This document shows positions 1-5,691 of a stretch of 5,705 nt of DNA, piece after piece; the first letter of the stretch is position 1, and each line of letters opens with the position of its first letter. The position numbers and the translations under genes were made by a program. Below the pieces are notes generated by a model. It did not search any database and had not been told where the DNA came from. It worked only from the letters and a program-made list of their open reading frames with translations. The stretch covers positions 1-5,705 of the forward strand of contig CALKVC010000192.1 of NCBI GenBank assembly GCA_937996595.1. The letters are read 5' to 3'. This DNA is from an uncultured Chitinophagaceae bacterium (GTDB lineage Bacteria > Bacteroidota > Bacteroidia > Chitinophagales > Chitinophagaceae).

Positions 1-258
1 GATAGTGGCAATCAAGTGAAAAAACGGCACTAAGACTCGCCCTGATAGAAATGTCAGATGATTGCTAAACACAATTTTCTGCCCTAGCCATGCCATCCAA
101 GAAACCATCGGTGGGTGATCAAAATAATTCCATTGTAACTTTTGCGCGTAAGAAAGGTAATATACTTCGTCATTTCCCAATTCCACAGAAAATGCTGTAA
201 TGCACCTAACGAGGGTGGAAATAATAATCAACCAGTCTATTTTTGATCTGGTGGCCAT
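1..258 (-). CDS. GT39/ArnT-like GT-C glycosyltransferase, N-terminal part (runs off left edge)
   Basis: The reading frame is open from an ATG at 258 to the window edge, giving 86 codons without a stop. The translation starts MATRSKIDWL and has a first hydrophobic helix at about residues 9-24. An acidic loop, ELGNDEVYYLSYA (residues 26-38), follows, and then YFDHPPM (45-51). The DE pair followed by a short Tyr-rich stretch and YFDHPP is the hallmark of the first extracytoplasmic loop of PMT/ArnT-like glycosyltransferases (GT39, PMT_2), where the Asp is catalytic. Such enzymes are large polytopic inner-membrane proteins that move a sugar from a polyprenyl-phosphate donor to a lipid or protein on the outer face; most of the protein is missing here. 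An in-frame stop at 280-282 with no ATG in between supports this start. It lies 5 bases after the GtrA stop, so it is probably co-transcribed. The exact donor and acceptor cannot be inferred. Confidence 0.85.
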   Translation of the reverse strand, partial: MATRSKIDWLIIISTLVRCITAFSVELGNDEVYYLSYAQKLQWNYFDHPPMVSWMAWLGQKIVFSNHLTFLSGRVLVPFFHLIATI

Positions 259-263
259 GTATG

Positions 264-635
264 CTAAAATGTATAAAAATTATTTGCCCCGAAATTCCAG
301 AAAAAAACAATAGCAATTACAATAATCTTGCTAACATAGTAATTGATTGATGTATTTTTTTGCAACAGGTAAAGCAACGATATACTTAGCATTAGCCCGA
401 TAATAGAAATTATGGAAAATTTAAAGAATTGAAATGCAATATTGTTTTCAGTGCTTTGAAAAGTGAAATGCCTGTTAAGTATGTAGTTATTTGTAACTGC
501 AAACGTAAACCCGGCCATACTGGAAAAATATTTGTTCCATTTCAGTTTTTCCTTACATAAAATGGTAATTGCGAAATCAATGAAAACGCCGGAACAACCG
601 ACTATCCCAAAATTTAATAAGCAAAAAACGTCCAT
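264..635 (-). CDS. GtrA family membrane protein
   Basis: This protein of 123 residues has the usual length for the GtrA family and four predicted membrane helices at about residues 7-27, 38-55, 70-90 and 99-118. The loop after helix 2 carries NNYILNRHFTF (49-59), matching the family pattern N-x-x-x-N-R-x-x-T-F. A partial echo of it, NFGANNFYTF, forms the extreme C terminus. GtrA proteins are thought to help move polyprenyl-phosphate-linked sugars across the cytoplasmic membrane, or to assist the GT-C enzyme that uses them; the mechanism is not firmly established for most members. The gene starts with ATG 18 bases after the PAP2 gene stops and ends 5 bases before the GT39 gene, which is the kind of partner GtrA usually has. 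A GT2 polyprenyl-phosphate glycosyltransferase often accompanies these but is not in the window. The gene is strikingly AT-rich compared with the genes to the right. Confidence 0.88.
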   Translation of the reverse strand: MDVFCLLNFGIVGCSGVFIDFAITILCKEKLKWNKYFSSMAGFTFAVTNNYILNRHFTFQSTENNIAFQFFKFSIISIIGLMLSISLLYLLQKNTSINYYVSKIIVIAIVFFWNFGANNFYTF

Positions 636-653
636 CTAAAATTGTTGAAATTA

Positions 654-1349
654 CTATGAAACCCCGGTATCTAAATAGCGCCCGCGTCGCCTTAAAAAGA
701 GAATTTTTCCCCATTTTAATATGCCCAGCCAATTTGATTTGTTATAAACAATCTGGTAGGAAAATGCCCCAAAAATCACCCCGATAAGCGCACCAACTAA
801 TACATCTATGGGAAAATGATGCCCTAAATAGATCCTTGAATACCCAACTAAAAAGGCTCCTGTAAAAAGAATAGCGCCCCAAAATCTTTTCATAGAAGTA
901 AATGCAAGGATGGTGGCCACTGAAAATGCAGATGCAGTATGACCAGATGGGAAACTGCTGGCGCCACTATTACTGTGTGTGAAATACTTCATATAATTGG
1001 CGAAACCACTGGATTGAAAGAAAACTTTTGGACGTGGAGCATAAATTAGGTTTTTACCCAACTGAGCTATTAAGCCGGTAAATATATATCCAACTAATAA
1101 ACACAAAGCAAGTTGGCGCTGCTTTAATAAAAACAAGATAACACAAAGTGAAATAACAAAAATACCATTGCCCAAAAATGTGTATACTGAAAAAAAATAG
1201 TCTAAAATCTGTGTATGTACTTTTGCAAGATAAAGGAAGCTATCTGCTTTTGATATCTGGTTTAAGGTTATCCCAACCGGAATAAAAAAAAACAGGCAGC
1301 AAAGGAAAAAAATTGTATTGGCTGTTAAGGTGGTTTTTATTTCCTTCAT
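654..1349 (-). CDS. PAP2-family (type 2 phosphatidic acid phosphatase-like) membrane phosphatase
   Basis: All three PAP2 signature motifs are present, numbered from the ATG at 1349 (231 residues): K-x6-RP at K99-P107 (KNLIYAPRP), PSGH at 134-137 and SR-x5-H-x3-D at 171-182 (S171, R172, H178, D182). H137 would be the general acid and H178 the nucleophile by family knowledge. The protein is polytopic, with about six helices and a basic C-terminal tail (FLRRRGR). PAP2 membrane enzymes remove phosphate from lipids such as undecaprenyl diphosphate, phosphatidate or phosphatidylglycerol phosphate on the outer membrane face. Next to GtrA and GT39 genes, recycling of a polyprenyl carrier is an attractive but unproven role. 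A longer frame could start at TTG 1361, but that TTG lies inside a TAATTTTG promoter-like box, so the ATG is preferred. It is the first gene of the leftward cluster. Confidence 0.9.
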   Translation of the reverse strand: MKEIKTTLTANTIFFLCCLFFFIPVGITLNQISKADSFLYLAKVHTQILDYFFSVYTFLGNGIFVISLCVILFLLKQRQLALCLLVGYIFTGLIAQLGKNLIYAPRPKVFFQSSGFANYMKYFTHSNSGASSFPSGHTASAFSVATILAFTSMKRFWGAILFTGAFLVGYSRIYLGHHFPIDVLVGALIGVIFGAFSYQIVYNKSNWLGILKWGKILFLRRRGRYLDTGVS

Positions 1350-1358
1350 AAATTCTAC

Positions 1359-1366
1359 CAAAATTA
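1359..1366 (-). promoter_or_regulatory. Candidate Bacteroidota -7 box upstream of the PAP2-GtrA-GT39 cluster
   Basis: On the minus strand this reads TAATTTTG, a full match to TAnnTTTG, 9 bases before the ATG at 1349. A TTTG at 1385-1382 could serve as the -33 element, but the 15-base spacing is shorter than the usual 17-23. It supports the ATG rather than the TTG start, because the TTG is the end of the box itself. Confidence 0.45.
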
Positions 1367-1383
1367 CCCACCCAAAAAAAACA

Positions 1384-1401
1384 AATGATTAAGTAATCAT
1401 T
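1384..1401. promoter_or_regulatory. Perfect 8-bp inverted repeat, possible operator
   Basis: AATGATTA and TAATCATT form a perfect dyad around a 2-base AG centre. The dyad sits 35-52 bases before the PAP2 ATG and overlaps the candidate -33 TTTG. This is the size and place expected for a dimeric repressor or activator site. It has no adjoining T-run of terminator type on the plus strand. In AT-rich DNA a short dyad can also arise by chance. Confidence 0.4.
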
Positions 1402-1547
1402 ATTGAAATGTAAATAAACAGATGTTAATAACCAATTTTGCAGAATTACCTGACCTGTTATTTCACTTTAATGACTTTTCATGGTTTATATGAAAGAGCC
1501 AATTAGCACATTTTCCAGAAGTATCAACTACTAATAAGGGACTAATA

Positions 1548-1572
1548 CCATTCTGCTTAAAAAATAGAATGG
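1548..1572. repeat. 7-bp inverted repeat with 11-base A-rich loop
   Basis: CCATTCT at 1548-1554 pairs exactly with AGAATGG at 1566-1572. A G-U pair could extend the stem inward in RNA. The A-run (T-run on the minus strand) lies in the loop, not after the stem, so it does not look like a standard terminator. A structured leader, a decayed terminator or chance are all possible. Confidence 0.35.
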
Positions 1573-1612
1573 AATATCTTTTACATGTTGCTCATTTACA
1601 TAAGATAAACAC

Positions 1613-1685
1613 GGGTAGTGACCCTTATTACATAGGAATTTACTCCTAACGAGCCAAAACATGTCTCTGACCTTTGCCGGCTCGT
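1613..1685. repeat. Cluster of three dyads, possible REP-like palindromic unit
   Basis: Three inverted repeats follow each other: GGGT/ACCC around a 4-base loop (1613-1624), TAGGA/TCCTA around a 6-base loop (1633-1648), and ACGAGCC/GGCTCGT around a 23-base loop (1649-1655 with 1679-1685). The second and third are directly adjacent. Such clustering in a gene-free stretch resembles repetitive extragenic palindromes, of the sort mobilised by Y1 (RAYT) transposases, or a decayed IS200-type end. No transposase is present here. Copy number elsewhere in the genome is unknown, so the assignment is tentative. Confidence 0.3.
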
Positions 1686-1783
1686 CAGTTCTCAATTCTC
1701 TTTAAATTTAACCTAAGTTCCTGCAGGATGATTTTATTGATCTTAAGCGACGGAAATGCAACAGGTAGCCGGTTTAAAGGAAA

Positions 1784-3085
1784 TCAATGCGCAAAATCTG
1801 TCTCAAAATTTCCCCTGATGCGTTCCATAGATGGATTGAAATACCCGTATTTCAAATCTGGAAACTCTTCCTGAATCAGTTCCTGCATCTGTTTAACACC
1901 GATACAATCACCGGTATCATACACGCCTATTTTGCCCAGGTACCAGTCGGGATCAATATTGAAATTGCGCCACTGTATCATACACAAACCCGTTTCTTTT
2001 ATGAATAACCGCAGCGCTTCATATTCTTCCACACTGTCCGTCATACCCGGAAATACAAAATAGTTGATGCTCGTCCAGGCTCCGTAACTCCGTGCAATCT
2101 GTAAACTCTCTTTCAGGTCGCTGAATTCATAATTATTGGGCTTGTAATAAGCAGTATATATTTGTTCACGAACAGAATTCAGGCTTACCCGGATGCTGTT
2201 CAAACCGGCCTCGCACAGTTCTTTTACAGCCCCGGGCATGCTGCCGTTCGTATTGATGTTGATACTCCCCTTTTTGGTATGCTTCCTTATTTCAATGATG
2301 GCTTCCTTTATTGTTTCCCACATCAGCAATGGTTCGCCTTCGCAGCCCTGCCCGAAACTGATTAATGGAAAAGGGGCTGTTTCCAGGTGTGGCACTGTGA
2401 ATTCAACAATCTCTTCCGGGGTAGGCTTAAACGTTAGCCTGTCCTGTGTACTGATAATCTCCTCTTCCTGCGGCTGGAAACTGATGCAACCAATGCAGTT
2501 TGCATTACATGCCGGCGATACGGGAACCGGGCATTCCCATCTTCCCAACGCAAGGTTCCTGGCTGCCGGACAGGTATACGTCATACAGCAGTTTTCCACC
2601 AGGTGTTTCACCAACCGGTTATGCGGGTACGAACGAAGTAATTTTTCAGCCCCTTCTTCAATCTTATCATCATCATATCCCGCACATTCCTGCCTGATAT
2701 CCTGTTCAATCCGTATGGCAGGAACATATGTCTTATCATCATGCCAGCCAACTGCCGTATAACAAAAAAGTGGTAATGTGGGGGCATCCTGCAGCATTTC
2801 ATAAGCGGCCATATAAAACCCCGTATGAGCAGGTGGAATGAAGGCTGCCACCGCCCAGCCCTTTTCACAGATTCGCATTTCGCCGGTTTTAACATCAATC
2901 CCAATTCCCCTGCGGCCCGGAAGTTCATATAACTGCCCGCCATCCGGCAATAATATCCATTCTTCAGTATTGATCGGATATGCGTCCCAGCCACTACGCC
3001 CGGTTACATACAGGCTGCTGTCTTCAAAAATATTGCCCTTGCCATCAGAATACAATAAATACGGGGATTGCGATAGTGTTTGCAT
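1784..3085 (-). CDS. Radical SAM protein of unknown function
   Basis: The 433-residue protein has the radical SAM cluster motif C193-x3-C197-x2-C200 (CNANCIGC), which would bind a 4Fe-4S cluster that cleaves S-adenosylmethionine. GCEGEPLL (247-254) follows as the GGE-like SAM-binding strand, then ININTNGS (275-282) and VSLNS (300-304), as expected along the partial TIM barrel. The N-terminal 160 residues form a separate region that I do not recognise. Just before the cluster motif lie four more cysteines, C166, C167, C172 and C185, which could hold an auxiliary cluster or a metal; this is inference. I see no SPASM-type cysteine set at the C terminus, only scattered C368 and C394. The ATG at 3085 is close behind a TATTTTTG box. 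The neighbours do not reveal a substrate, and the size fits no single characterised family I can name with confidence. Confidence 0.88.
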   Translation of the reverse strand: MQTLSQSPYLLYSDGKGNIFEDSSLYVTGRSGWDAYPINTEEWILLPDGGQLYELPGRRGIGIDVKTGEMRICEKGWAVAAFIPPAHTGFYMAAYEMLQDAPTLPLFCYTAVGWHDDKTYVPAIRIEQDIRQECAGYDDDKIEEGAEKLLRSYPHNRLVKHLVENCCMTYTCPAARNLALGRWECPVPVSPACNANCIGCISFQPQEEEIISTQDRLTFKPTPEEIVEFTVPHLETAPFPLISFGQGCEGEPLLMWETIKEAIIEIRKHTKKGSININTNGSMPGAVKELCEAGLNSIRVSLNSVREQIYTAYYKPNNYEFSDLKESLQIARSYGAWTSINYFVFPGMTDSVEEYEALRLFIKETGLCMIQWRNFNIDPDWYLGKIGVYDTGDCIGVKQMQELIQEEFPDLKYGYFNPSMERIRGNFETDFAH

Positions 3086-3089
3086 GTTG

Positions 3090-3097
3090 CAAAAATA
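3090..3097 (-). promoter_or_regulatory. Candidate -7 box of the radical SAM gene
   Basis: The minus strand reads TATTTTTG, a full TAnnTTTG match, only 4 bases before the ATG at 3085. Transcription from it would give an almost leaderless mRNA. The nearest upstream TTG (3113-3111) is 13 bases away, too close for a standard -33 element, so the call rests on the -7 box alone. Confidence 0.4.
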
Positions 3098-3118
3098 ATG
3101 TTTACCGGAACAAGTTTA

Positions 3119-3181
3119 GTTTGAAGTTTGAGGTTTGAGGTTTGAAGTTTGAAGTTTGAAGTTTGAAGTTTGAGGTTTAAG
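3119..3181. repeat. Nine direct 7-bp repeats GTTTGAA/GTTTGAG
   Basis: Eight consecutive units match GTTTGAR exactly. In order from 3119 they end in A, G, G, A, A, A, A, G. A ninth degenerate unit, GTTTAAG, follows at 3175-3181. There are no unique spacers and no inverted symmetry, so this is a simple tandem repeat and neither a CRISPR nor a terminator. It fills most of the 104-base space between the stop of the small membrane protein (3190) and the start of the radical SAM gene (3085), ending 33 bases before that start. Heptamer tracts of this form are, from memory, scattered in intergenic regions of Bacteroidota. Unit-number change by slippage could alter spacing upstream of the radical SAM gene. 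Confidence 0.92.
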
Positions 3182-3189
3182 ACTATATC

Positions 3190-3768
3190 CTAACTATGAA
3201 CTTCGGCCCCAACTTGTTTACGGCAAAATGTATTAAACGACGCTTCATCAACCTCATCCCGGGAAGCCTTATCTATCACTGCCTGAATCAGTTTATTATT
3301 TAAAAGGTCGATGGTAAGCACATGATCTTTTAAAACAACATTACTTATTTCTTTCCAATAAAAATACTTAACCGGAAATGACGGATAGGTTATTTTATCC
3401 TCATCAAATACAACCATAAGTTTTTTATCAGCAAAAAACCCAAACACCGCAAAGATGGCAACACAGAGCGCCAGCAGATAGTTACCCAGGATGATCCAAA
3501 AAAAACTGAGTATAATAAATGCAATCCCGGGCCTGAAAGCAGCCAATCTGCCCGTAAAAAATTGAATAAGGAAAAAAACAAGTGCTGAAACGCTGATCAG
3601 CATTCCCATCAGGCTTACATTGCTGTTCTTTTCAACAGGGCTGTTAAAATAAATATAACCAAATACAAAGCAGTTGATCAGTAAGATGAAAAGGGTAACA
3701 TAACGGATTGTTTTATGTTTTTCATCCGGTAGCTGTATAGTATACCTGTTTTTTACGTTGGATTGCAT
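3190..3768 (-). CDS. Small four-helix membrane protein with C-terminal beta-rich domain, function unknown
   Basis: The 192-residue product has a polar N terminus and then four hydrophobic segments at about residues 22-41, 52-71, 80-96 and 97-112. A soluble tail of about 80 residues follows. In the tail, residues 117-165 alternate in a beta-strand pattern (VVFDEDKITYPS, FYWKEISNVVLKD, LTIDLLNNK). This resembles the way bacterial PH-like domains (YcxB/DUF304 type) follow membrane helices, with the WKEI segment at the usual place. That likeness is inference from pattern only. Its ATG lies inside the end of the agmatinase gene (16-base overlap, different frame), so the two are very probably co-transcribed and perhaps translationally coupled. 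I do not recognise a specific family and suggest no reaction. Confidence 0.78.
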   Translation of the reverse strand: MQSNVKNRYTIQLPDEKHKTIRYVTLFILLINCFVFGYIYFNSPVEKNSNVSLMGMLISVSALVFFLIQFFTGRLAAFRPGIAFIILSFFWIILGNYLLALCVAIFAVFGFFADKKLMVVFDEDKITYPSFPVKYFYWKEISNVVLKDHVLTIDLLNNKLIQAVIDKASRDEVDEASFNTFCRKQVGAEVHS

Positions 3769-4799
3769 GCCAGCAGCAGATTACATAATTTATAAAGCAC
3801 GCGGGCTCCTACGTTTTCATCCCATTCATCGTGGCTAACCCCCACTTCATTCAGGTCGAATCCAATGATCTTCCTTCCGCTCTGAACCAGTTTCTTCAAT
3901 AAATAAAAAATCTGCTCTGTTTCAAAACCGCCCTGAACAGGTGTTCCGGTATGCGGACATAGTTTTGGATCCAGTCCGTCTATATCAAAACTAACAAACA
4001 CATTTTGAGGCAACTGGTTGATGATATCAAATGCTATATCCCTCCAGCATTCACCTTCATACTGGCGCTCTTTTATCTGCCTTTCAAAAAATGCCACTAC
4101 CCTTCCGTTACTTCCGTTTATCTCATCAAGCTCTTCCTCACAAAAATCCCTGATTCCAACCTGTACCAGTTTTTCCAGGTTAGGTATCTGGTTCAATGCA
4201 TTGTACATGATAGAAGCATGTGAATAATTAAACCCTTCATAGGCTTTCCTTAAATCGCAATGGGCATCTATCTGCAATATTCCGAAGGATTCATACTTAT
4301 CTGCAATGGCCTTAAAATAACCTAACGGTGTACTGTGATCGCCGCCCAGCAACCCAACCAGTTTGCCGGCATCCAGCAAATCCTTTGTCTGCTGGTAAAC
4401 CCAATCATTAAGAAAAAGGCTGCCCTCATTTATTTCCTTCAGGGTTTTGCACATGAACTTGTTATCTGCCACAATCTCACCCTGTGAAATGTACCTGATG
4501 TACAATTCAGCCTCTTTGCGCAGGTAATCACTTTTTGTAAGAATTTTCTTATTCGTTTCACGCATGAAAATCCCCTGTTTCCATACGTCCCTTGCTTCGG
4601 GATCAAACAGGTCAACCTGCAGGCTTGCAGAAAATATATGGTCCGGGGCACGGGCAGTCCCCGCATTGTAACTAACCGTCACTTCCCAGGGAATTGGTAA
4701 TATGATAAGCCTCGCATCTTCTTCAGAAAAAGGAAGTCCGAATATATTATTGTTGGGGTTACCTACCGAACTAGGGTCGAATGTAGACAGGTCTGCCAT
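3753..4799 (-). CDS. speB: Agmatinase-family ureohydrolase (arginase/agmatinase/formimidoylglutamase superfamily)
   Basis: The 348-residue protein carries the complete dimanganese site of the ureohydrolase fold: GGDHS (152-156, ligand H155), DAHCD (178-182, ligands D178, H180, D182) and SFDIDGLDP (270-278, ligands D272, D274). TGTPVQGG (284-291) and FDLNEV with E318 complete the active site. These correspond to H126, D149, H151, D153, D230 and D232 of E. coli SpeB. The family hydrolyses guanidino compounds to urea and an amine; agmatine to putrescine is the likeliest reaction, placing it in polyamine synthesis in the cytoplasm. It is about 40 residues longer than E. coli SpeB, mostly before the GGDHS motif, and the loop before TGTP reads CPH instead of PG. 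Formimidoylglutamase or another guanidinohydrolase is therefore possible. No arginine decarboxylase gene is in view. The ATG at 4799 follows a TATATTTG box. Confidence 0.88.
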   Translation of the reverse strand: MADLSTFDPSSVGNPNNNIFGLPFSEEDARLIILPIPWEVTVSYNAGTARAPDHIFSASLQVDLFDPEARDVWKQGIFMRETNKKILTKSDYLRKEAELYIRYISQGEIVADNKFMCKTLKEINEGSLFLNDWVYQQTKDLLDAGKLVGLLGGDHSTPLGYFKAIADKYESFGILQIDAHCDLRKAYEGFNYSHASIMYNALNQIPNLEKLVQVGIRDFCEEELDEINGSNGRVVAFFERQIKERQYEGECWRDIAFDIINQLPQNVFVSFDIDGLDPKLCPHTGTPVQGGFETEQIFYLLKKLVQSGRKIIGFDLNEVGVSHDEWDENVGARVLYKLCNLLLACNPT

Positions 4800-4817
4800 C
4801 TGGTTTTAAAATTTTTG

Positions 4818-4825
4818 CAAATATA
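4818..4825 (-). promoter_or_regulatory. Candidate -7 box of the agmatinase operon
   Basis: The minus strand reads TATATTTG, followed by CA, a common start context in this phylum. It lies 18 bases before the ATG at 4799. I see no clear TTTG -33 element at the usual distance. It would drive the agmatinase gene and the overlapping membrane-protein gene. Confidence 0.5.
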
Positions 4826-4892
4826 TGATGTAAGTTGTTTTGAAGAATGATAAAAATCAGGCGTTAAAAGCCAATCAGGAAAGATTTTGAAT

Positions 4893-4900
4893 TAACTTTG
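4893..4900 (+). promoter_or_regulatory. Candidate -7 box of the ccmE-ccmF operon
   Basis: TAACTTTG matches TAnnTTTG and lies 16 bases before the ccmE ATG, facing away from the agmatinase box in the same 117-base intergenic region. A matching -33 TTTG is not obvious; the nearest candidate is a weak TTAAA at 4864-4868. The short leader resembles those of the other genes here. Confidence 0.5.
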
Positions 4901-4916
4901 CCTTTCAAATTACAAC

Positions 4917-5333
4917 ATGAAAAAAACTCATATAATCATACTGGTTGGTATTGCTGCACTCATAGTAGCATTGCTTGCCTATTCTGTTGATTTTTCCACT
5001 TACGACAGTATATCATCCGCTAAACAAAAACAGGGCAAATTCGTACACCTGATTGCAAAAGTCGACAAATCACAACCTATCATTTACGATCCCGTTAACA
5101 ACCCAAACTACCTTTCTTTTACAGCCATCGATAGCCTGGGTAACATCACCAAGGTGGTTTATCATAACAGCAAACCCACCGACCTGGAAAAAAGCGAACG
5201 CGTGGTGTTAAAAGGCAAGATGAATGCCGACCATTTTGAATGTAAAGATATCCTGCTGAAATGCCCCAGTAAATACAAAGACGATAAGAATAAACTGGAA
5301 CAAAGCATGAATGAGCAGTCGGCTGTCAACTAG
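4917..5333 (+). CDS. ccmE: Cytochrome c maturation haem chaperone CcmE, cysteine (CxxxY) type
   Basis: The 138-residue protein has a short cytoplasmic N terminus (MKKTH), a single membrane anchor at about residues 5-22 and a periplasmic beta-rich domain with the CcmE order of strands (FVHLIAKVD, TKVVYHNS, RVVLKGKMNADHFECKDILLKC). CcmE holds haem covalently in the periplasm and hands it to the CcmF haem lyase for attachment to apocytochrome c. The canonical HxxxY site is here CPSKY, with C116 in place of the haem-binding histidine and Y120 conserved. Cysteine-type CcmE proteins are known from Desulfovibrio and archaeal variants of System I, so this is a recognised variant and not an inactivation. 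C109 in FECKD is a second nearby cysteine. The charged tail after Y120 is about 18 residues long. The gene diverges from speB and is followed after 29 bases by ccmF. Confidence 0.9.
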   Translation: MKKTHIIILVGIAALIVALLAYSVDFSTYDSISSAKQKQGKFVHLIAKVDKSQPIIYDPVNNPNYLSFTAIDSLGNITKVVYHNSKPTDLEKSERVVLKGKMNADHFECKDILLKCPSKYKDDKNKLEQSMNEQSAVN

Positions 5334-5362
5334 TTTTTTAAACCATTTCCTAAAACGTACGC

Positions 5363-5691
5363 ATGAATTTTGAGGGAGAACATTTATTGCCCGGGCAATT
5401 GGGACATTTTTTTGTAATCCTGGCGTTTATAGCCTCCCTTATAGCCGCCGTTTCATATTTTAAGGCTTCCCGCGATCATGATCAGTTATCAGCAAAAAAC
5501 TGGTTAACACTTGGTAAAGCCTCTTTCTTTGTTCAGGCGTTTTCGGTAATTATTGTTTTTTCTGTAATATTCTATATCTGCTTTAACCACTATTACGAAT
5601 ACATGTATGCATATAAACATGCATCCATGGAACTGGAATACAAATACCTGCTGGCATGTATTTGGGAAGGTCAGGAAGGCAGTTTCCTTTT
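5363..5691 (+). CDS. ccmF: Cytochrome c haem lyase CcmF, N-terminal fragment cut by contig end
   Basis: An open frame starts at ATG 5363 with MNFEGEHLLPGQLGHFF, typical of Bacteroidota CcmF. Hydrophobic segments lie at about residues 15-33 and 53-76, and the conserved WEGQEGSFLL stretch at residues 101-110. In CcmF the next residue is normally Trp, but here the frame continues DRKS, which is adapter sequence, so real coding ends at 5691 or 5692. Full-length CcmF is a polytopic membrane protein of several hundred residues. It contains the WWD haem-handling region, which is beyond this window, and joins haem from CcmE to apocytochrome c. It is 29 bases downstream of ccmE in the same direction and probably in the same operon. 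The truncation is a sequencing artefact and gives no evidence of a pseudogene. Confidence 0.93.

Larger units (their letters stand above)
1402..1783. other. Intergenic stretch without a convincing gene; several inverted repeats
   Basis: This stretch lies between the radical SAM gene and the promoter region of the PAP2 cluster. I see no tRNA, rRNA or conserved protein in it. It holds a 7-bp inverted repeat at 1548-1572, a cluster of three dyads at 1613-1685, an isolated CCTGCAGG palindrome at 1720-1727, and a 32-codon open frame continuing past the radical SAM stop (1783-1688, minus). None of the dyads is followed by a clear T-run, so I cannot name a rho-independent terminator for the radical SAM gene. 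Confidence 0.6.

Noticed and set aside
1349..1361. TTG start at 1361 for the PAP2 gene
   Set aside because: The TTG is part of a TAATTTTG promoter-like box, and an ATG four codons later gives a normal N terminus.
1548..1572. Rho-independent terminator
   Set aside because: The T-run on the minus strand is in the loop, and neither strand has a T-run after the stem.
1674..1874. 66-codon plus-strand frame reaching into the gene-free region
   Set aside because: Half of it is antisense to the radical SAM C terminus. It has no promoter box and no recognisable motif.
2193..2762. 189-codon open frame on the plus strand
   Set aside because: It lies entirely antisense to the radical SAM gene, whose motifs are clear. 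The translation has no recognisable domain or coding character, and the other plus-strand frames at 1787-2008, 2162-2365, 2500-2697 and 2838-3098 are shadows of the same kind.
2608..2994. 128-codon minus-strand frame inside the radical SAM gene
   Set aside because: It overlaps the same strand in another frame, within the N-terminal region of the real protein, and its composition is typical of an out-of-frame reading.
3119..3181. CRISPR array
   Set aside because: The 7-bp units are contiguous with no spacers, far too short for CRISPR repeats, and no cas genes are present.
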